The translations under genes were made by a program, and so were the position numbers. This document shows, in pieces, positions 46,525 through 54,786 of a stretch of DNA of 64,000 nt. How positions within the stretch are numbered: the first letter of the stretch is position 1; the number at the start of each line of letters is the position of its first letter. The notes under the pieces were generated by a model, which was not told the origin of the DNA, made no database searches, and saw only the letters and a program-made list of their open reading frames with translations. The stretch comes from Sphingomonas pruni NBRC 15498 (GTDB lineage Bacteria; Pseudomonadota; Alphaproteobacteria; Sphingomonadales; Sphingomonadaceae): contig NZ_BCYZ01000004.1 in NCBI RefSeq assembly GCF_001598455.1, forward strand, positions 62,001 to 126,000. Direction: 5' to 3'.

Positions 46525-46553
46525 CACTTAGGGTTGAGTCGTCGCAGTGTCAA
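46525..46553 (-). promoter_or_regulatory. Candidate sigma-70 promoter for rpsM-rpsK-rpoA-rplQ
   Basis: On the minus strand TTGACA (46553-46548) is followed after 17 bases by TAAGTG (46530-46525). The -35 element is perfect and the -10 is weak. It sits in the 190-base gap before rpsM, where a separate promoter would be needed because two unrelated genes lie between adk and rpsM. Confidence 0.45.
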
Positions 46554-46581
46554 GCGCAGCCCGCGCATCGAGCCAGGCGGT

Positions 46582-46857
46582 TCAGCGGGAATCGACGGCG
46601 GCGTATTGCATATCGTCGGGCTGGCCGCGTCCATAGCTGAGATCGCCGGTATCGGGTAGTGCGTCGTTCGGCTGTACGAAGGACGTATCGACAATCTCCG
46701 CGTCGCGACCCGATCGATCAAACGCAATGGATTGGTTGGTATAGAACGGGTTCATCGCGGCGACGGTGTCATTGGCCGCGACCATGCCGCCGGCGATTGC
46801 CGCCAAGACACCAAGACCAAGGCCTAGTGCCCAACGGTTGCCGCCATCGATGCGCAT
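46582..46857 (-). CDS. Small membrane-anchored hypothetical protein
   Basis: A 91-residue protein with a strong ribosome site (AAGGAGGATAG before ATG 46857). Residues 9-28 (WALGLGLGVLAAIAGGMVAA) form one TM segment or uncleaved signal, and the rest is hydrophilic and acidic, ending GQPDDMQYAAVDSR. No motif suggests a function. It lies between the SRPBCC gene and rpsM on the same strand, an unusual place for a non-ribosomal gene, and its product would face the periplasm. Confidence 0.7.
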   Translation of the reverse strand: MRIDGGNRWALGLGLGVLAAIAGGMVAANDTVAAMNPFYTNQSIAFDRSGRDAEIVDTSFVQPNDALPDTGDLSYGRGQPDDMQYAAVDSR

Positions 46858-46927
46858 CGGCTATCCTCCTTCAACGCCCGCCACACCGAACGCCGGACCC
46901 GCAATTGGCGTTCCCGCCCCGCGCCGT

Positions 46928-47050
46928 TCATTTGTCGGAAGGAGGAGTGACCGGCGCGGGCGGTGGGCCTTCGGCGGCCGCCTTCAATCCGTCGAGTTGC
47001 GCGCTCAAAACGCTATCGACTGCCGGGGCCAGCTTGTCGAAGCCGGTCGG
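46928..47050 (-). other. Continuation of the SRPBCC reading frame past an in-frame TAG
   Basis: Directly after the TAG at 47051-47053 the same frame stays open for 40 codons, beginning PTGFDKLAPAVDSVLSAQLD and ending in TGA at 46928-46930. The amphipathic helix continues the C-terminal helix expected of the SRPBCC fold. It looks like the lost end of the upstream gene. Confidence 0.6.
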
Positions 47051-47494
47051 CTAGTAGCCGCCGGCAACATAGGTCATCTTGACCTTGGTCGCCTTGTCGC
47101 CCTCCGGCGACAGCTCGAAGGTCAGTGTCGCGACGATCGCCTCGCCCTGGAGCGGGCCGAAGGCGCCTTCCATCCGTAGTAGCTTGCCCTTGTCGACGAA
47201 GATCAAGCGAGCATGCTGGACGCTGCCCCTGCCAGGCAGTTTCTCGCAGAAACAGCCCGTCGCCTGACTGTCGATATAGAGATTGGCGGAATCGCCCGAC
47301 CAGGTGTGCTCTTTCGACCACCAGCGTTGGGGCGCGCGTAGTGTCTCCCATACCGTGTCAGGCGAAGCGTCGATCGTGACGGTCTTTTCGACGACGAAGC
47401 CTGCGGCTTCGGCCTTCACGACGTCGGCGATGGCGGGTGGCGCTGTACCGGCCAGCAGGACGGCGGTGGTAGCGGCGATGAAGATGCGGAGCAT
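47051..47494 (-). CDS. Exported SRPBCC-domain (polyketide cyclase/START-like) protein, probably truncated
   Basis: A 147-residue protein with a signal peptide at 1-23 and a SRPBCC ligand-binding domain: VEKTVTIDASPDTVWETL, then PQRWWSKEHTWSG and LRMEGAFGPLQGEA. The frame ends at TAG after VKMTYVAGGY, where the long C-terminal helix of the fold should begin; that helix is encoded in frame for 40 codons beyond the stop (46928-47050). It is therefore a recent nonsense mutation, a sequencing error, or a protein needing readthrough. It has no obvious link to translation despite lying in the ribosomal cluster. Confidence 0.75.
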   Translation of the reverse strand: MLRIFIAATTAVLLAGTAPPAIADVVKAEAAGFVVEKTVTIDASPDTVWETLRAPQRWWSKEHTWSGDSANLYIDSQATGCFCEKLPGRGSVQHARLIFVDKGKLLRMEGAFGPLQGEAIVATLTFELSPEGDKATKVKMTYVAGGY

Positions 47495-47560
47495 GTCGGA
47501 TCCCCCTCAGGATTTAGGGAGACTATCGTGCCATACGCTATCCGTCACTCCGGCCACTCC

Positions 47561-47645
47561 GGTCATCCCAGCGCAAGCTGGGATCTCAAGCGGCGGCGCG
47601 ATCGCTTAGTAACCACGAGACCCCAGCTTTCGCTGGGTGACGGGA
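47561..47645. repeat. Inverted pair of GTCATCCCAGC hairpins (REPIN-like)
   Basis: Unit A is ATCCCAGC-GCAA-GCTGGGAT (47565-47584), followed by CTC. Unit B (CCCAGC-TTTC-GCTGGG, 47622-47637) is preceded by GAGAC and followed by TGACGGGA, making it an inverted relative of unit A. The pair lies between adk and the SRPBCC gene. Confidence 0.65.
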
Positions 47646-47709
47646 GGGTGTTTCGCTGGGATGGCGACTATTTGCCAGAAGAAGAAGGTCGAGCTCAGGC
47701 TCTATCGCC

Positions 47710-48360
47710 TTAGTTGCCGTCGAGAGCTGCTGCCACCGCTGCGCTGACCTGGTCGATATCCGCCATGCCGTCGACCCGCGTCAGGATGCCGCGCGCTTCG
47801 TAGATCGGGATGATCGGCGCCGTCTTGCCGCGATATTCGGCCATCCGGGTGCGGACGGTTTCCTCGTTATCGTCGGGGCGGCGCTTGAATTCGGTCGATC
47901 CGCAGACGTCGCAGACACCGGCAACCTTGGGCTGCTTGAATTTGTCGTGATAGCCCTCGCCGCATTTGGCGCAGGTGTAGCGGCCGGTGATGCGCTCGAC
48001 GAGCGCATCCTCATCGACCGTCAGTTCGATCACACGGTCGAGCTTGCGGCCGCGATCGGCGAGCAACTGGTCGAGGGCTTCGGCCTGCGCGGCAGTGCGC
48101 GGATAGCCGTCGAAAATCGCGCCCTCGCCTGCCGTCATCTGGTCGAGCCGCTCGCCGATGATTCCCGACACCACGTCATCGGGAACCAATTCGCCGGCTT
48201 CCATGATCGCCTTGGCCTTGAGTCCAGTCGGCGTCCCCGCCTTCACCGCGGCGCGCAGCATGTCGCCGGTCGACAGCTGGGCCATGCCGCGATCAGCGAC
48301 AAGCTTCGCCGCCTGGGTGCCCTTGCCGGCGCCCGGTGGGCCGAGGAGGATGATGTTCAC
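47710..48360 (-). CDS. adk: Adenylate kinase
   Basis: A 216-residue enzyme interconverting ATP + AMP and two ADP. The P-loop GPPGAGKGT is at 7-15, STGDMLR binds AMP, and DGYPRT is conserved. The LID carries four Cys (130, 133, 150, 153) in a zinc-finger arrangement, the long zinc-type LID. The start is GTG 48360, giving the invariant N-terminus MNIILLGPPG. The nearest ribosome-site match, AGAAGGA, is 11 bases upstream and lies inside the terminal repeat of the element at 48365-48631. It follows secY, the common order in the spc operon. Confidence 0.97.
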   Translation of the reverse strand: MNIILLGPPGAGKGTQAAKLVADRGMAQLSTGDMLRAAVKAGTPTGLKAKAIMEAGELVPDDVVSGIIGERLDQMTAGEGAIFDGYPRTAAQAEALDQLLADRGRKLDRVIELTVDEDALVERITGRYTCAKCGEGYHDKFKQPKVAGVCDVCGSTEFKRRPDDNEETVRTRMAEYRGKTAPIIPIYEARGILTRVDGMADIDQVSAAVAAALDGN

Positions 48361-48364
48361 GTGT

Positions 48365-48631
48365 GGGTGCGTCCTTCTATGCCGGAGTGACCTGGACGGA
48401 GCGGATTTTGACGCTCAGCTAGAAGCAAGGAGAGAGCGATGCCAGGGCATCGTGATCGACGCGCGACGCCGCTGTGCGCCAAAAGCCGCCCGCCCCGAAG
48501 CGGTCGCTCGCAGAGAGCCGCTGGTCTGCGTCGCTTGCTTGCGCGTAGCGCAGCTACGCGCCTGCGCTGCGCTCCTTGCCAGCGGTTCTCTGCGAGCGAT
48601 CCAGGCCGCTCCGGCATAGAAGGACGCACCC
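48365..48631. repeat. 267-bp element with perfect 23-bp terminal inverted repeats (MITE/REPIN-like)
   Basis: The arms at 48365-48387 and 48609-48631 are exact reverse complements over 23 bases. Inside them CCTGGA (48391-48396) pairs with TCCAGG (48600-48605), 48504-48524 pairs with 48579-48599 over 21 bases with one G-U, and GCGCGTAGC pairs with GCTACGCGC at the tip (48541-48561). A separate hairpin lies at 48437-48452. It contains no plausible gene. It fills almost all of the secY-adk gap and would be transcribed as a large branched RNA structure. Confidence 0.75.
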
Positions 48632-48659
48632 TTTTGTCTCCCTGTTGACGTGCGCCTCT

Positions 48660-50024
48660 CTAGCGGAGACGGCCGCCCTTCAACTTCGCCTTCTTGATGA
48701 GGTCACCATATTGGTGCGCCAGCAAATGCGACTGGATCTGGGTCACCGTGTCCATCGTCACGTTGACGACGATCAGCAGGCTGGTGCCGCCGAGGTAGAA
48801 CGGGATCTTGAGCGCGGAGACGAGATATTCCGGCACCAGACAGATCACCGCCAGATAGGCCGCGCCGATCACGGTGATGCGGGTCAGCACATAATCGAAA
48901 TAGGCTTCGGTGTTCTTGCCCGGACGGATGCCGGGGATGAACCCGCCATAGCGCTTGAGATTGTCCGCGGTCTCTTCGGGATTGAACACCACGGCGGTGT
49001 AGAAGAACGAGAAGAAGATGATCCCCAGGCCGTACAGCGTCATGTACAGGACCGAACCGTGCTGGAGATACTGGTTGAGGCCGATAACGACATCGCCCCA
49101 CCAGGTATCGCCTTTGACCTTGTTGCCCGCGAGCTGGGTGATGGTCAGCGGCATCAGCAGCAGCGACGAGGCGAAGATCGGAGGGATCACGCCAGCGGTG
49201 TTGAGCTTCAGCGGCAAGTGGCTGCGGTCCGACTGGACGCCGCGCTGGGTTTGTCGCTTTGGATATTGGATCAGGATACGCCGCTGCGCGCGCTCCATGA
49301 AGCAGATGAACAGGATGATCGCGACCACCGCGACGATGATCCCGATCACCTGAAAACTGTCCATGCTGCCGGTGCGGCTGCCATTGACCAGGTTGTAGAT
49401 GTTCGTCGGCATGTTGGCGACGATGCCGGCCATGATGATCAGCGAGACGCCGTTGCCGATACCGCGGCTGGTGATCTGCTCGCCCAGCCACATCAGGAAC
49501 ATCGTGCCGCCGACCAGGCTGATCACCGCGCCGACGCGGAACAGCATGCCGGGTTCGACCACCGCCTGGACGCCGGCATTGGCGCCATAGGCCTCAAGCC
49601 CGACCGCTATGAACCAGCCCTGCACCGCAGTCAGCGCGACGGTGCCGTAGCGGGTATATTGGTTGAGCCGCTTGCGCCCGCTCTCCCCCTCCTTCTTGAT
49701 CGCCGCCAGCGTCGGCGACAGCGAGGTCGCGAGCTGCACCACGATCGAGGCGGTGATATAGGGCATGACGCCGAGCGCGGTCAGCGACATGCGCTTGAGC
49801 GACCCGCCCGAGAAATTGTTGAAGAAGTCGAGCACGCCGCCATTGGTCTGGTTCGACAGCACGCCGAGCGCGGTCGGATCGACGCCGGGCAGCGGGACGT
49901 AGCTGAGCAGGCGGAAAACGATCAGCGCGCCGATCGTAAACCACAGCCGCTTCTTGAGGTCGGTCGCCTGGGCGAACTTGGAAAGGTTGAGCCCTGAGGC
50001 CAGACTGTCGGCTGCGGATGCCAT
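48660..50024 (-). CDS. secY: Preprotein translocase subunit SecY
   Basis: A 454-residue inner-membrane channel protein with ten TM segments. Typical segments are KKRLWFTIGALIVFR at TM1, the plug-proximal LSNQTNGGVLDFFNNFSGGS (shown whole, 20 residues), TALGVMPYITASI and, late, GGFIPGIRPGKNTEAY, the SecA/ribosome-binding loop. It forms the Sec pore with SecE and SecG. The ribosome site before ATG 50024 is weak (GGGACGATCAAATAA). It follows rplO across 122 bases without a clear terminator, as in the standard spc operon. Confidence 0.98.
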   Translation of the reverse strand: MASAADSLASGLNLSKFAQATDLKKRLWFTIGALIVFRLLSYVPLPGVDPTALGVLSNQTNGGVLDFFNNFSGGSLKRMSLTALGVMPYITASIVVQLATSLSPTLAAIKKEGESGRKRLNQYTRYGTVALTAVQGWFIAVGLEAYGANAGVQAVVEPGMLFRVGAVISLVGGTMFLMWLGEQITSRGIGNGVSLIIMAGIVANMPTNIYNLVNGSRTGSMDSFQVIGIIVAVVAIILFICFMERAQRRILIQYPKRQTQRGVQSDRSHLPLKLNTAGVIPPIFASSLLLMPLTITQLAGNKVKGDTWWGDVVIGLNQYLQHGSVLYMTLYGLGIIFFSFFYTAVVFNPEETADNLKRYGGFIPGIRPGKNTEAYFDYVLTRITVIGAAYLAVICLVPEYLVSALKIPFYLGGTSLLIVVNVTMDTVTQIQSHLLAHQYGDLIKKAKLKGGRLR

Positions 50025-50146
50025 TTATTTGATCGTCCCGAAATAAAAACGGCGGAGATGCGTGTCCCGCGCCCCCGCCGCTCATATAGGCGCCCATTCG
50101 GCCTTGTCACCTGTCGCCCGTCGCACAAGCGACGGACCGGTGTGGA

Positions 50147-50701
50147 TTACTTCTTCGCGGCGGCCTGCTTGGCTTCCTTGTCGGCCTTGCGCTCGCGATA
50201 CTTGACGCCCTTCTTGGCGGCAGCCTTGTCGGCGGCGGAGACGATTTCGATCACCTCGACCTTGCCACCCGCCTTCTCGACCGCCTCGATCGCGCCCTTC
50301 GACGCGCCGGCGACCAGGAAGCTGAGCTTGGCGGTCAGTTCACCCTTGCCGAGCAGACGGACGCCGTCCTTGCCACCACGCGCCAGGCCAGCAGCCTGCA
50401 GCGCGGTGTGATCGATCGTGCCCTTGCCGTCGAGCTTGCCGGCATCGACCGCCTTCTGGATCGCGCCGAGATTCACCTCGGCGTGGTCCTTGGCGAAGAT
50501 GTTGTTGAAGCCGCGCTTCGGCAGACGCATGTGGAGCGGCATCTGGCCGCCCTCGAAGCCCGCGATCGAGACGCCTTCACGGCTCTTCTGGCCCTTCTGG
50601 CCACGACCGGCGGTCTTGCCCTTGCCCGAGCCGATGCCACGGCCGACGCGGATCTTGCGATGGCGCGCGCCCTGGTTGTCGCGCAGTTCGTTCAGTTTCA
50701 T
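50147..50701 (-). CDS. rplO: 50S ribosomal protein L15
   Basis: A 184-residue large-subunit protein. The N-terminus [20 protein letters not shown] and the glycine-rich [20 protein letters not shown] place the start at 50701; sequence upstream is repeat DNA, not coding. The protein is longer than E. coli L15 (144) because of a basic C-terminal tail rich in Lys and Ala ([20 protein letters not shown]). Such tails are common in sphingomonads. It lies between rpmD and secY in the spc operon, 177 bases after rpmD. Confidence 0.97.
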   Translation of the reverse strand: MKLNELRDNQGARHRKIRVGRGIGSGKGKTAGRGQKGQKSREGVSIAGFEGGQMPLHMRLPKRGFNNIFAKDHAEVNLGAIQKAVDAGKLDGKGTIDHTALQAAGLARGGKDGVRLLGKGELTAKLSFLVAGASKGAIEAVEKAGGKVEVIEIVSAADKAAAKKGVKYRERKADKEAKQAAAKK

Positions 50702-50729
50702 ATCGTGCACTCGCTTTCGCTTTTGCCTG

Positions 50730-50869
50730 CCCCCGCGAAAGCGGGGGTCGTGCAACTGGGGGACGCGGTTCCCCAACTTCGTCACCCCCACAAATGCAGG
50801 GGCCCAATTCACTGCCGTCGAACCCAGATCCTCGGTGAGGAGATGGGTCCCCGCTTTCGCGGGGATGAC
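50730..50869. repeat. CCCCGC hairpin repeats between rpmD and rplO
   Basis: CCCCCGC-GAAA-GCGGGGG (50730-50747) and TCCCCGC-TTTC-GCGGGGA (50848-50865, followed by TGACG) are inverted relatives. A degraded copy near 50783-50805 starts GTCACCCCCAC. They belong to the same GTCATCCCCGC-type dispersed family as the pairs at 44284 and 47561, and lie within the operon transcript. Confidence 0.65.
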
Positions 50870-50878
50870 GGCAGTATT

Positions 50879-51079
50879 TTATTCGGCCACGCTCACCATG
50901 TGAGCGACCTTCTTGATCATGCCGCGAACCTCGGGCGTGTCCTTGAGCTCGACGGTCCGGTGCATCTTGTTGAGGCCCAGGCCGATCAGCGTGGAACGCT
51001 GGTCCTTGGTGCGGCGGATCGGCGAACCGGTCTGGGTGATCTTCACCGTGCCAGTCGCGGCTTCCTTCTTGGCTGCCAT
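50879..51079 (-). CDS. rpmD: 50S ribosomal protein L30
   Basis: A 66-residue protein of the large subunit. [20 protein letters not shown] and [20 protein letters not shown] are the family signature; a short Lys/Ala lead ([10 protein letters not shown]) precedes them. GGAG lies before the ATG at 51079, five bases after the rpsE stop, so it is translationally linked to rpsE. The length is normal for L30. Confidence 0.97.
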   Translation of the reverse strand: MAAKKEAATGTVKITQTGSPIRRTKDQRSTLIGLGLNKMHRTVELKDTPEVRGMIKKVAHMVSVAE

Positions 51080-51084
51080 GTCGA

Positions 51085-51834
51085 TTACTCCGCGATCGCC
51101 AGGGCTTCAGCCTCGGCAACGCCCTTGTCGGCGCCGCCACGGCCGAGCAGGTCGGCGATCTTCTTGCCGCGCCGCTGCGCAACCGACTTCGGCGAAGTCT
51201 GGTCGCCCAACGCCTCGAAGGTGGCGCGGATCATGTTGTAGGGGTTCGACGTGCCGACCGACTTGGTCACCACGTCGGCGACGCCGAGCGATTCGAACAC
51301 GGCGCGCATCGGACCACCGGCGATGATGCCGGTACCCTGCGGCGCCGAGCGCAGCGTGACCTTGCCCGCACCGAAATGGCCATTGCCATCATGGTGCAGC
51401 GTGCGGCCTTCGCGCAGCGGAACGCGGATCATGTGCTTCTTGGCAGCGGCGGTCGCCTTGGAGATCGCCTCCGGCACTTCGCGCGCCTTGCCATGACCGA
51501 AGCCGACCCGACCCTTGCCGTCGCCCACGACGACCAGCGCCGCGAAGCCGAAGCGCTTGCCGCCCTTCACCGTCTTCGAGACGCGGTTGATGTGGACGAG
51601 CTTTTCGATCAGCTCTTCGCCGCCATCGTCATTGCCCTGGCCACGACGATCGTCGCGACGTCCGCCGCGGCCGCCATCACGGCCGCCACGATTGCCGCCA
51701 CCGCCGCCCGGGCCGCCACGGCCACGGCCGCCACGACCGCCACCACGGCCACCCTGCGGCGCCTCATGGGTCGTCGCTTCGGCCGCAGGAGCATCGACGG
51801 GAGCGTCGACCGTCGGGTTGGTTTCGTCAGCCAT
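51085..51834 (-). CDS. rpsE: 30S ribosomal protein S5 with RGG-rich N-terminal extension
   Basis: S5 contributes to the mRNA entry tunnel, helicase activity and decoding accuracy. The conserved part starts near residue 75 ([20 protein letters not shown]) and includes [20 protein letters not shown]. At 249 residues it is about 80 longer than E. coli S5. Residues 1-26 are acidic/Ala-rich, and 28-66 form a Gly/Arg tract ([14 protein letters not shown] and [15 protein letters not shown]). Such RGG tracts bind RNA and are disordered. The open frame, the ATG at 51834 two bases from rplR, and codon use show the extension is genuine. Confidence 0.96.
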   Translation of the reverse strand: MADETNPTVDAPVDAPAAEATTHEAPQGGRGGGRGGRGRGGPGGGGGNRGGRDGGRGGRRDDRRGQGNDDGGEELIEKLVHINRVSKTVKGGKRFGFAALVVVGDGKGRVGFGHGKAREVPEAISKATAAAKKHMIRVPLREGRTLHHDGNGHFGAGKVTLRSAPQGTGIIAGGPMRAVFESLGVADVVTKSVGTSNPYNMIRATFEALGDQTSPKSVAQRRGKKIADLLGRGGADKGVAEAEALAIAE

Positions 51835-51836
51835 TC

Positions 51837-52193
51837 TCAGAACTCCAGTCCGGCTTCACGAGCCGCATCGGCCAGCGCCTTGACGCGGCCATGAAACAGG
51901 AAGCCGCCACGATCGAACACGACCTGCTTGACCCCGGCCTTCACCGCGGCTTCCGCCACGCGCTTGCCGACTGCGGTCGCAGCGTCGATGTTCGCGCCCG
52001 ACTTGTCGCGCACGTCCTTTTCCAGGCTCGACGCGGCGGCAACGGTCTTGCCGTTCTCGTCGTCGATAACCTGGGCATAGATGTGCTTGCCCGAACGATG
52101 CACCGAGAGGCGCGGACGACCGCCGCCACGCGCACGGAGCGCGGTACGATTGCGCCGGCGGCGCTTCTCGAAAAGCGAAAGACCCTTGGTCAT
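51837..52193 (-). CDS. rplR: 50S ribosomal protein L18
   Basis: A 118-residue 5S rRNA-binding protein. [20 protein letters not shown] and the C-terminal [19 protein letters not shown] are diagnostic. It helps attach 5S rRNA to the 50S central protuberance with L5. The gene starts at 52193, overlapping the stop of rplF by one base, and ends two bases before rpsE. Length is standard. Confidence 0.98.
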   Translation of the reverse strand: MTKGLSLFEKRRRRNRTALRARGGGRPRLSVHRSGKHIYAQVIDDENGKTVAAASSLEKDVRDKSGANIDAATAVGKRVAEAAVKAGVKQVVFDRGGFLFHGRVKALADAAREAGLEF

Positions 52194-52726
52194 TACTTCT
52201 TCTTCCCTTCCTTACGGAAGATGTACTCGCCGTCGTACTTGATGCCCTTGCCCTTGTACGGCTCGGGCTTACGCCAGCGGCGGATCTCGGCGGCCAGCTG
52301 GCCGACCTTCTGCTTGTCGGCGCCCGAAATCTCGACCGTCGTATTGTCCGGGGTAGCGACCGTCAGGCCCTCCGGCACGTCGATATCGACATCGTGGCTG
52401 TAGCCGAGCTGCAGCTTCAGCTTCCTGCCCTGCGCGTTGGCGCGGTAGCCGACGCCGGTGATCAGCAGCTTCTTGGTGAAGCCGTCGGTCACGCCGGTCA
52501 CCAGGTTCTGAACCAGCGTACGCTGCATGCCCCAGAACGCGCGAGCGCGCTTGGTCTCGTTGGCCGGCTTGACGCCGATCGAGTCGGCCTGGACGTCATA
52601 GACGACCTCGTCGGCCATCGGCATGGTAAGGGTGCCCTTCGGGCCCTTCATGCTGAGCGTGCCGTCGGCGACCGTTGCGGTGACACCGCTCGGAATCGCG
52701 ACCGCTTTTTTGCCAATGCGGCTCAT
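52193..52726 (-). CDS. rplF: 50S ribosomal protein L6
   Basis: A 177-residue protein near the factor-binding site of the 50S subunit. The start [19 protein letters not shown] and the C-terminal [20 protein letters not shown] (20 residues) are invariant features. Two repeated beta-rich domains are present at normal length. It overlaps rpsH upstream and rplR downstream by a few bases, consistent with coupled translation in the spc operon. Confidence 0.98.
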   Translation of the reverse strand: MSRIGKKAVAIPSGVTATVADGTLSMKGPKGTLTMPMADEVVYDVQADSIGVKPANETKRARAFWGMQRTLVQNLVTGVTDGFTKKLLITGVGYRANAQGRKLKLQLGYSHDVDIDVPEGLTVATPDNTTVEISGADKQKVGQLAAEIRRWRKPEPYKGKGIKYDGEYIFRKEGKKK

Positions 52727-53121
52727 CAGAACACCTCCGCCAGCACTTCGCCGCCGACATTCTGCTCGCGTGCTTCGGCATCCGAGAGCACGCCGCGCGG
52801 CGTCGAGACGATGGTGATGCCCAGGCCGTTCATCACACGCGGCAGTTCCTGCGAACCGCTGTACACGCGGCGGCCCGGCTTCGAGACGCGCGCGACATGC
52901 TTGATGGCCGGCTGGCCCTCGAAATATTTGAGCTCGATACGGATGCCCTTGGCGGGCCCCATCTCTTCCTCGGAATAACCGCGGATATAGCCCTCACGCT
53001 GGAGAACATCGAGCACGCGGACGCGCAACTTCGACGCCGGCGAAAGGACCGAGTCCTTGCGCGCGCGCTGGCCGTTGCGGATGCGGGTGAGCATATCACC
53101 CAGGGGATCGGTCACTGCCAT
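52726..53121 (-). CDS. rpsH: 30S ribosomal protein S8
   Basis: A 131-residue 16S rRNA-binding protein, in many bacteria the translational repressor of the spc operon. [18 protein letters not shown] and the C-terminal [20 protein letters not shown] are diagnostic. It overlaps rplF by one base and follows rpsN by ten bases. I did not identify an S8-binding mRNA structure with confidence. Confidence 0.98.
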   Translation of the reverse strand: MAVTDPLGDMLTRIRNGQRARKDSVLSPASKLRVRVLDVLQREGYIRGYSEEEMGPAKGIRIELKYFEGQPAIKHVARVSKPGRRVYSGSQELPRVMNGLGITIVSTPRGVLSDAEAREQNVGGEVLAEVF

Positions 53122-53131
53122 CTTCGTGTCC

Positions 53132-53437
53132 TTACCAGCTCGACTTCGTGACGCCGGGGATCAGGCCCTTATTGGCCAGCTCGCGCAGCTGCACACGGCA
53201 GAGTCGGAATTTGCGGTAATAAGCGCGGGGACGGCCCGTCACTTCGCAACGGTTGCGGATGCGGGTCGGATTCCCGTTGCGGGGAATCTCGGCCATCTTC
53301 AGCCGCGCGATCAGACGCTCGGTCTCGTCGGCCGACTTGTCGTTGGCCTGCGCCTTCAGCTTCGCATAGCGGTTGGCATATTTCGCCACCAGCTTCTTGC
53401 GACGCTCATTCTTGTTCACGGAACTCAGTTTCGCCAT
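53132..53437 (-). CDS. rpsN: 30S ribosomal protein S14 (zinc-free type)
   Basis: A 101-residue head protein of the small subunit. [20 protein letters not shown] and [20 protein letters not shown] are typical. It is the long, zinc-independent form, lacking the CxxC...CxxC of short S14. It lies between rplE (19 bases) and rpsH (10 bases) in standard order. Confidence 0.98.
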   Translation of the reverse strand: MAKLSSVNKNERRKKLVAKYANRYAKLKAQANDKSADETERLIARLKMAEIPRNGNPTRIRNRCEVTGRPRAYYRKFRLCRVQLRELANKGLIPGVTKSSW

Positions 53438-53456
53438 GACTTAAGTTCTCTTTCCC

Positions 53457-54041
53457 TTATGCCGCCTGCTTCGCTTCGCCGTCCGCCTCGATGGGGAACG
53501 GGAAGCCGAAGAGGCGAAGAAGCTCGCGAGCCTCGTCGTCGGTCTTCGCGGTGGTGGTGACGATGACGTCCATGCCGCGCACCTTGTCGATGCGGTCATA
53601 GTTGATCTCCGGGAACACGAGCTGTTCCTTGAGACCCATCGCGTAATTGCCGCGACCGTCGAACGACTTCGGATTGAGGCCGCGGAAGTCGCGAACGCGC
53701 GGAAGCGCGATCGTGATGAAGCGGTCGAGGAATTCGTACATGCGCTCACGGCGAAGGGTGACCTTCACGCCGATCGGCATGCCTTCACGCAGCTTGAACT
53801 GCGCGATCGACTTCTTCGCCTTGGTGATCACCGGCTTCTGGCCCGCGATCAGCTCCATCTCGGAAGCGGCCTGCTCGACCTTCTTCTTGTCCTGGGTCGC
53901 CTCGCCGACGCCCATGTTGAGCACGATCTTCTCGAGCCGCGGCACTTCAAGGGCGTTCTTGTAACCGAACTTATCGGTCATCGCCTTGATGATGCGGTCC
54001 TCGTAGATGCCCTGCATGCGGGGCTTGTACTTGTCAGCCAT
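53457..54041 (-). CDS. rplE: 50S ribosomal protein L5
   Basis: A 194-residue protein binding 5S rRNA and contacting P-site tRNA and S13. The start [19 protein letters not shown] at 54041 is eight bases inside rplX, and the upstream frame is not conserved. [18 protein letters not shown] and [20 protein letters not shown] are diagnostic. A C-terminal tail ([12 protein letters not shown]) makes it slightly longer than E. coli L5. Confidence 0.98.
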   Translation of the reverse strand: MADKYKPRMQGIYEDRIIKAMTDKFGYKNALEVPRLEKIVLNMGVGEATQDKKKVEQAASEMELIAGQKPVITKAKKSIAQFKLREGMPIGVKVTLRRERMYEFLDRFITIALPRVRDFRGLNPKSFDGRGNYAMGLKEQLVFPEINYDRIDKVRGMDVIVTTTAKTDDEARELLRLFGFPFPIEADGEAKQAA

Positions 54042-54351
54042 CGATCTTCTTCCCGGTCTTGACCGCGACGCGGACCTTCTTGCCGTCCTTGCCCGTTTCG
54101 AAACGGACGCGGGTCGGCTTGCCGTCCACAACATGGGCAACCTTCGACACGTGCATCGGCGCTTCCGAGCGATCGAGACCACCCTGGGGGTTGGTCTGGC
54201 TCGGCTTCACGTGACGGACGTGCACATTGACACCCGACACGACGACCTTGCCGTCCTTCGGCATCGCCTTGATGACCTCACCGGTGCGCCCCTTGTCCTT
54301 ACCGGACAGGACGATCACCTGGTCACCCTTCTTGATCTTCGCAGCAGCCAT
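54034..54351 (-). CDS. rplX: 50S ribosomal protein L24
   Basis: A 105-residue assembly-initiating protein of the 50S subunit, near the tunnel exit. The KOW motif region [20 protein letters not shown] and [18 protein letters not shown] are typical. The start at 54351 overlaps the rplN stop by one base (TAATG), and the end overlaps rplE by eight. Normal length. Confidence 0.98.
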   Translation of the reverse strand: MAAAKIKKGDQVIVLSGKDKGRTGEVIKAMPKDGKVVVSGVNVHVRHVKPSQTNPQGGLDRSEAPMHVSKVAHVVDGKPTRVRFETGKDGKKVRVAVKTGKKIDG

Positions 54352-54719
54352 TACAGCACCTCCGGAGCCAGGCTGATCACCTTCATGTGACCGCGGGCAC
54401 GCAGTTCGCGCACGACCGGGCCGAAGATGCGGGTGCCGATCGGCTCCTCGTTCTTGTTGACCAGGACGGCCGCGTTCGAATCGAAGCGGATCACCGAACC
54501 GTCGGGACGGCGGATGTCCTTGGCGGTACGCACGATCACTGCGCGGTGAACGTCGCCCTTCTTCACTCGGCCGCGAGGCTGCGCTTCCTTGACGCTGACG
54601 ACGATGATGTCGCCAACGCCGGCCGTGCGACGCTTCGAGCCGCCCAGCACCTTGATGCACTGCACCCGCTTCGCGCCGCTGTTGTCAGCGACGTCGAGAT
54701 TGGATTGCATCTGGATCAT
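54351..54719 (-). CDS. rplN: 50S ribosomal protein L14
   Basis: A 122-residue protein at the subunit interface. [20 protein letters not shown] and [20 protein letters not shown] are invariant. It starts 67 bases after the rpsQ stop, marking the S10/spc boundary, and overlaps rplX by one base. Length matches the E. coli protein almost exactly. Confidence 0.99.
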   Translation of the reverse strand: MIQMQSNLDVADNSGAKRVQCIKVLGGSKRRTAGVGDIIVVSVKEAQPRGRVKKGDVHRAVIVRTAKDIRRPDGSVIRFDSNAAVLVNKNEEPIGTRIFGPVVRELRARGHMKVISLAPEVL

Positions 54720-54786
54720 CGATCCGGTTCCTTCTCGTTTGGCCTACCGGGACTGGCCCGGCGGTTCCGATGAAAACTGCTGACGC

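Noticed and set aside
47051-47053. TAG read as a recoded codon (pyrrolysine-type) in the SRPBCC gene
   Set aside because: Sphingomonads are not known to have pyrrolysine machinery, and nothing in the window suggests it. A nonsense mutation or sequence error is simpler.
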